In this document: piece after piece, positions 61,280 to 64,000 of the stretch
Numbering within the stretch: position 1 is the stretch's first letter
How the letters are laid out: every line of letters begins with the position of its first letter
Assembly: GCF_005871085.1 (NCBI RefSeq)
Contig: NZ_VAUP01000022.1
Location: 186,001 to 250,000, forward strand
Source: Xanthobacter autotrophicus
GTDB lineage: Bacteria; Pseudomonadota; Alphaproteobacteria; Rhizobiales; Xanthobacteraceae
Reading direction: 5' to 3'
DNA: 64,000 nt
Position numbers and translations under genes: made by a program
Notes under the pieces: model-generated
What the model was told of the DNA's origin: nothing
The model's database searches: none
What the model saw: only the letters and a program-made list of their open reading frames with translations

Positions 61280-63019
61280 TCAGCCGCCCTTCTGGGTCTC
61301 CTCGGCCTTGCGCACGGGGGCCGGCTGGTCCACCGCGTCGAGGCCCTTGTCGATCTTCTGCACGATCTTGGTGAGGTCGTCCGGCTCGGGCTTCAGGTCG
61401 CGGGCGTGGGCCCACTGGAAGCCCGCCTCCAGCTTGCGGCCCACCTTCCAGTAGGCGTCGCCCAGATGATCGTTGATGACCGGGTCCTGGGGCATCAGCT
61501 CGATGGCGCGCTCCAGCTCCACCACCGCCTCGTCGTAGCGGCCGAGGCGGTAATAGGCCCAGCCCAGGCTGTCCACGATGGGGCCGTCGTCGGGCCGCAG
61601 CTTGGCCGCCTTGCGGATCATCTCCACGCCCTGGTCGAGGTTGATGCCCTGGTCCACCCAGCTGTAGCCCAGATAATTGAGCACGTGGGGCTGGTCCGGG
61701 TTCAGCTCCAGCGCCTTCTTCAGGTCGGCCTCCGCTGCCGGCCAGTTCTTCGAGCGCTCGTTGCAGATGCCCCGGAAATAGAACAGCGCCCAATTGCCCT
61801 TCTTCGGCTCGGGAATCAGCGCGATGGCCTTGGAATAGGTCCCGGCGCAGTCGGCGAACATCTTGCGGGCCTGCTGGATCTTGCCCAGCGCGACGATGGC
61901 CTCGATGTCCTTGGGATCAGCGGCGATCATCTTGTCCAGATGGGCGCGCGCATCGTTGAACTTGTCGGCGGCATCGAGATTGACCGCCAGCTGAACCTCG
62001 GCATTACGCTTCAGCGGCGAGGTGTCCGGCACGCTCTCATAGACCTCGATGGCCTTGGCCGGCTGCTTCAGCTGCTCGTACAGGTCGGCCAGGGTCAGGC
62101 TGGCGAACGGGTGCTCGGGATAGAGCCAGATGGCGAGCTGGAGATAGACAAGGGCGAGGTCCTCGCCGCCCTGCCGGCCCACCGTGGAGCCGAGGCCGTA
62201 GAGCACCTCGGAGGAGCCCTCCTGCGCGGTCTTGACCAGCGGCGGCAGGGTCTTGCCCGCCTTCAGTTCCTTGATGGCGGCCAGCACCACCGGATGGTTC
62301 GGAAGCTGCTTGTCGAAGCTGGCATAGGCGGCCAGCGCCGCATCGATGCTCTCGTTTCGCGAGGCCCAGCGAGCATAGGCATCGATAGCGCGCAGCGAGC
62401 CGGGATCGATCTTCATCGCCTGCTCGAGGCGCTTGCCCGCCTCCTTCTTCTGCCCGGCGGCATCCAGGATGAGGCCGGCATGCAGCTCCTTGAGGGGCAC
62501 GTACCAGTCGGGGCCTTCCAGGCGGTCGATGAGTTCCACCGCGCCCTTGGTGTTGCCGGAGCCGTAGAAGGTCCAGGCCGCCAGCAGCGTGGCGGTGAGA
62601 TCGCCGATGGGGCCGCGCACCGACAGGGCGAGGTTGGTGCGGGCGGTCTGATAATGGGCCTTCTTGATGGCGCGCACGGACAGGGCCAGGCGGGCGATGC
62701 GGTGGGTGCGGTCCGCCTTCACCATCCGGTCGGCGAGCTTCATGGCGTCGTCGATGTCGCCATCCATGAGCATGGCGAAGAAGGTGCGCTCGACGATCTC
62801 GTCATTGCGCGCATCGAGCTTCATCAGATTGCGCAGGTAGGTCACCGCCGCATCCGAATCACGCTCGGAGCTGGCGAGCCGCGCGGCGAGATAATTGCCG
62901 GCGAGCGAGGTGTCGACGTCGGGCACCGCTTCGGCGCGGGCCGGGCTCGCCGCGAGATGGAGCACCGCAGCAAAGCCGGCCGCGAGGGCAACGGAGAAGA
63001 AGGGGCGTGCAGTCGTCAC
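61280..63019 (-). CDS. Secreted TPR-repeat protein
   Basis: A 579-residue protein. A signal peptide (FFSVALAAGFAAVLHLAASPARAEAVPD, cut near residue 29) precedes about a dozen helix-pair tetratricopeptide repeats. Clear examples are AEADLKKALELNPDQPHVLNYLGYSWVDQG and LGWAYYRLGRYDEAVVELERAIELMPQDPVINDHLGDAYWKVGR near the C-terminus. The GTG at 63019 puts the signal peptide at the N-terminus; a longer frame from 63127 gives a 36-residue unlikely leader. Probably periplasmic scaffolding for an envelope complex; partners unknown. Confidence 0.85.
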   Translation of the reverse strand: MTTARPFFSVALAAGFAAVLHLAASPARAEAVPDVDTSLAGNYLAARLASSERDSDAAVTYLRNLMKLDARNDEIVERTFFAMLMDGDIDDAMKLADRMVKADRTHRIARLALSVRAIKKAHYQTARTNLALSVRGPIGDLTATLLAAWTFYGSGNTKGAVELIDRLEGPDWYVPLKELHAGLILDAAGQKKEAGKRLEQAMKIDPGSLRAIDAYARWASRNESIDAALAAYASFDKQLPNHPVVLAAIKELKAGKTLPPLVKTAQEGSSEVLYGLGSTVGRQGGEDLALVYLQLAIWLYPEHPFASLTLADLYEQLKQPAKAIEVYESVPDTSPLKRNAEVQLAVNLDAADKFNDARAHLDKMIAADPKDIEAIVALGKIQQARKMFADCAGTYSKAIALIPEPKKGNWALFYFRGICNERSKNWPAAEADLKKALELNPDQPHVLNYLGYSWVDQGINLDQGVEMIRKAAKLRPDDGPIVDSLGWAYYRLGRYDEAVVELERAIELMPQDPVINDHLGDAYWKVGRKLEAGFQWAHARDLKPEPDDLTKIVQKIDKGLDAVDQPAPVRKAEETQKGG

Positions 63020-63209
63020 CGATCGTATGTCCTGAAAGTGCCGTCCCTGCCGGTTAAGCGCCAGAGATACTAGTGAAGGATCCAAGCGGGGCGAGATGGC
63101 GGGAGGATGGCGGCTTTCCTGTGACACCGCAAGTTACGTGCGCGTAATACCACCGGCGCGACACCCCCTGGTGGTGGTGCAGTGCGGGAGAACCCTATCC
63201 CGCGCGGGC

Positions 63210-63237
63210 GTGACGGCCCGGCCCGATCTGCTATAAG
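63210..63237 (+). promoter_or_regulatory. Candidate ispE promoter
   Basis: GTGACG (63210-63215) and TATAAG (63232-63237) with a 16-base spacer. The predicted transcription start falls at or within two bases of the ispE ATG at 63246, so the message may be leaderless. No Shine-Dalgarno sequence precedes the ATG. Confidence 0.5.
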
Positions 63238-63245
63238 CCCGCCCC

Positions 63246-64000
63246 ATGGAACTGATGCGCGCGCGCGCCCCGGCGAAGATCAACCTGACGTTGCGCATCG
63301 AGGGACGGCGCGCGGACGGCTTTCACGATCTCGCGAGCCTCGTGGCCTTTGCCGGCGCCGGCGACCTCGTCTTCCTTCATCCCGATGCGCCCCTGGCGCT
63401 GGAGGTGTCTGGCCCCACGGCCGCCGCCGCCGGCCCGGACGACGACAATCTGGTGCTGCGCGCCGCCCGTGCCTTTGCGGAACGGGTGCCCGGCGCGCGG
63501 CTCGGCCGCTTCGTGCTGGAAAAGCGGCTGCCGGTGGCGGCGGGGTTGGGGGGCGGCTCGTCCGACGCCGCCGCAGCGCTGCGCCTGCTCGCCGGTCTCA
63601 ACGGGCTGGCGCCGGACGATCCGCGCCTGTTTGCCGCCGCCCGGGCCACCGGATCGGACGTTCCGGTGTGCCTTGATCCACGGGCGCGGCTGATGCGCGG
63701 GGTGGGTGACCGCCTCTCCGCCCCGCTCGCCCTGCCGCCGTTGTCGGCGGTGCTGGTCAATTGCCGGGTCGCCGTGCCCACCGCCGGCGTGTTCCGGGCG
63801 CTGGGCCTTGCGCCCGGCGCGAGGCTCCCCGGTCCCGAGCACCCGGACGCCCTGCGGGACATGACGATGGGGAATGGGGTCGCCCTGCGCGCCCTCATCG
63901 CCGGCCTGCCCAATGATCTGGAGCCGCCGGCCCTGGCACTGGCGCCCGAAATCGGCCGGGCCATGGCGCTGCTGGCCGAAACGCCCGAGGCGCGCCTGGT
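63246..64000 (+). CDS. ispE: 4-diphosphocytidyl-2-C-methyl-D-erythritol kinase IspE (partial, runs off window)
   Basis: The first ~251 residues of a GHMP kinase of the MEP isoprenoid pathway. It opens [13 protein letters not shown], the conserved start with the substrate-binding lysine. The ATP-binding glycine loop is [20 protein letters not shown], and GSDVPVCL carries the Asp of the third motif. The C-terminal ~30-40 residues lie outside the window. It is divergent from the TPR-protein gene. Confidence 0.93.
   Translation, partial: MELMRARAPAKINLTLRIEGRRADGFHDLASLVAFAGAGDLVFLHPDAPLALEVSGPTAAAAGPDDDNLVLRAARAFAERVPGARLGRFVLEKRLPVAAGLGGGSSDAAAALRLLAGLNGLAPDDPRLFAAARATGSDVPVCLDPRARLMRGVGDRLSAPLALPPLSAVLVNCRVAVPTAGVFRALGLAPGARLPGPEHPDALRDMTMGNGVALRALIAGLPNDLEPPALALAPEIGRAMALLAETPEARL

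Noticed and set aside
61091-63073. A 660-codon plus-strand open frame opposite the TPR-protein gene.
   Set aside because: Mirror of the TPR coding frame; the minus strand has clear repeats and a signal peptide.

Overview
The window is 64 kb of very GC-rich, densely coding chromosome from an alphaproteobacterium. I place it in the Hyphomicrobiales, most likely near Xanthobacteraceae (Xanthobacter/Azorhizobium type). The placement is inference. It rests on a circularly permuted two-piece tmRNA gene, an alpha-type SspB, many gene families largely confined to alphaproteobacteria (DUF2093, DUF1491, DUF2849, DUF5330, the 1600-residue NAD-glutamate dehydrogenase) and frequent GTG/TTG starts. I see no prophage, insertion sequence, CRISPR array or rRNA, and no conventional tRNA gene. 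The content is mostly core or housekeeping.

Layout. 1-1160 holds the start of a branched-chain amino-acid ABC operon (livG, partial livF). 1368-2817 holds a secreted hypothetical and an AhpD-like protein. 2964-7796 is the giant NAD-dependent glutamate dehydrogenase, ending in a strong terminator. 7929-12412 holds an AI-2E-type permease, an MFS permease, a cupin and small proteins. 12520-17322 holds a UvrD-type helicase, a membrane diguanylate cyclase and prmA. 17555-24161 holds a small protein, a thioesterase, a GlcD/Dld-type FAD oxidase and a 1339-residue AsmA protein. 24302-27177 is a leftward run of folA, an FAD oxidoreductase, sspB and the tmRNA gene ssrA. 27351-33665 holds tag, ygfZ, a PyrC-type dihydroorotase, DUF2093, xseA and purD. 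33662-39562 holds a thioesterase, a DUF1214/DUF1254 pair, DUF1491, a peptidoglycan-binding protein, a histidine kinase, DUF5330 and sufE. 39659-43248 holds membrane proteins, two very short unannotated ORFs, a tandem-domain GntR regulator and an enoyl-CoA hydratase. 43413-53946 is a complete assimilatory sulfate locus. 54039-64000 holds a permease, moaA, DUF971, DUF1223, a thiolase homologue, fhs, a TPR protein and the start of ispE.

How the genes work together. The sulfate locus is the largest coherent system. CysTWA with a periplasmic binding protein imports sulfate, and CysD plus a CysN-CysC fusion activate it to APS and PAPS. An iron-sulfur CysH reduces APS and a siroheme CysI reduces sulfite, with DUF2849 and DUF934 proteins embedded. 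The divergent 322-base centre carries a perfect palindrome between the two arms, and the transporter arm has its own 10-bp inverted repeat. The second coherent unit is ribosome rescue: ssrA encodes a tag starting with the SspB-recognised type of sequence and lies directly upstream of sspB, the ClpXP adaptor gene.

Most protein starts were chosen from visible Shine-Dalgarno sequences, overlaps and family lengths. None has been tested by a database search here.
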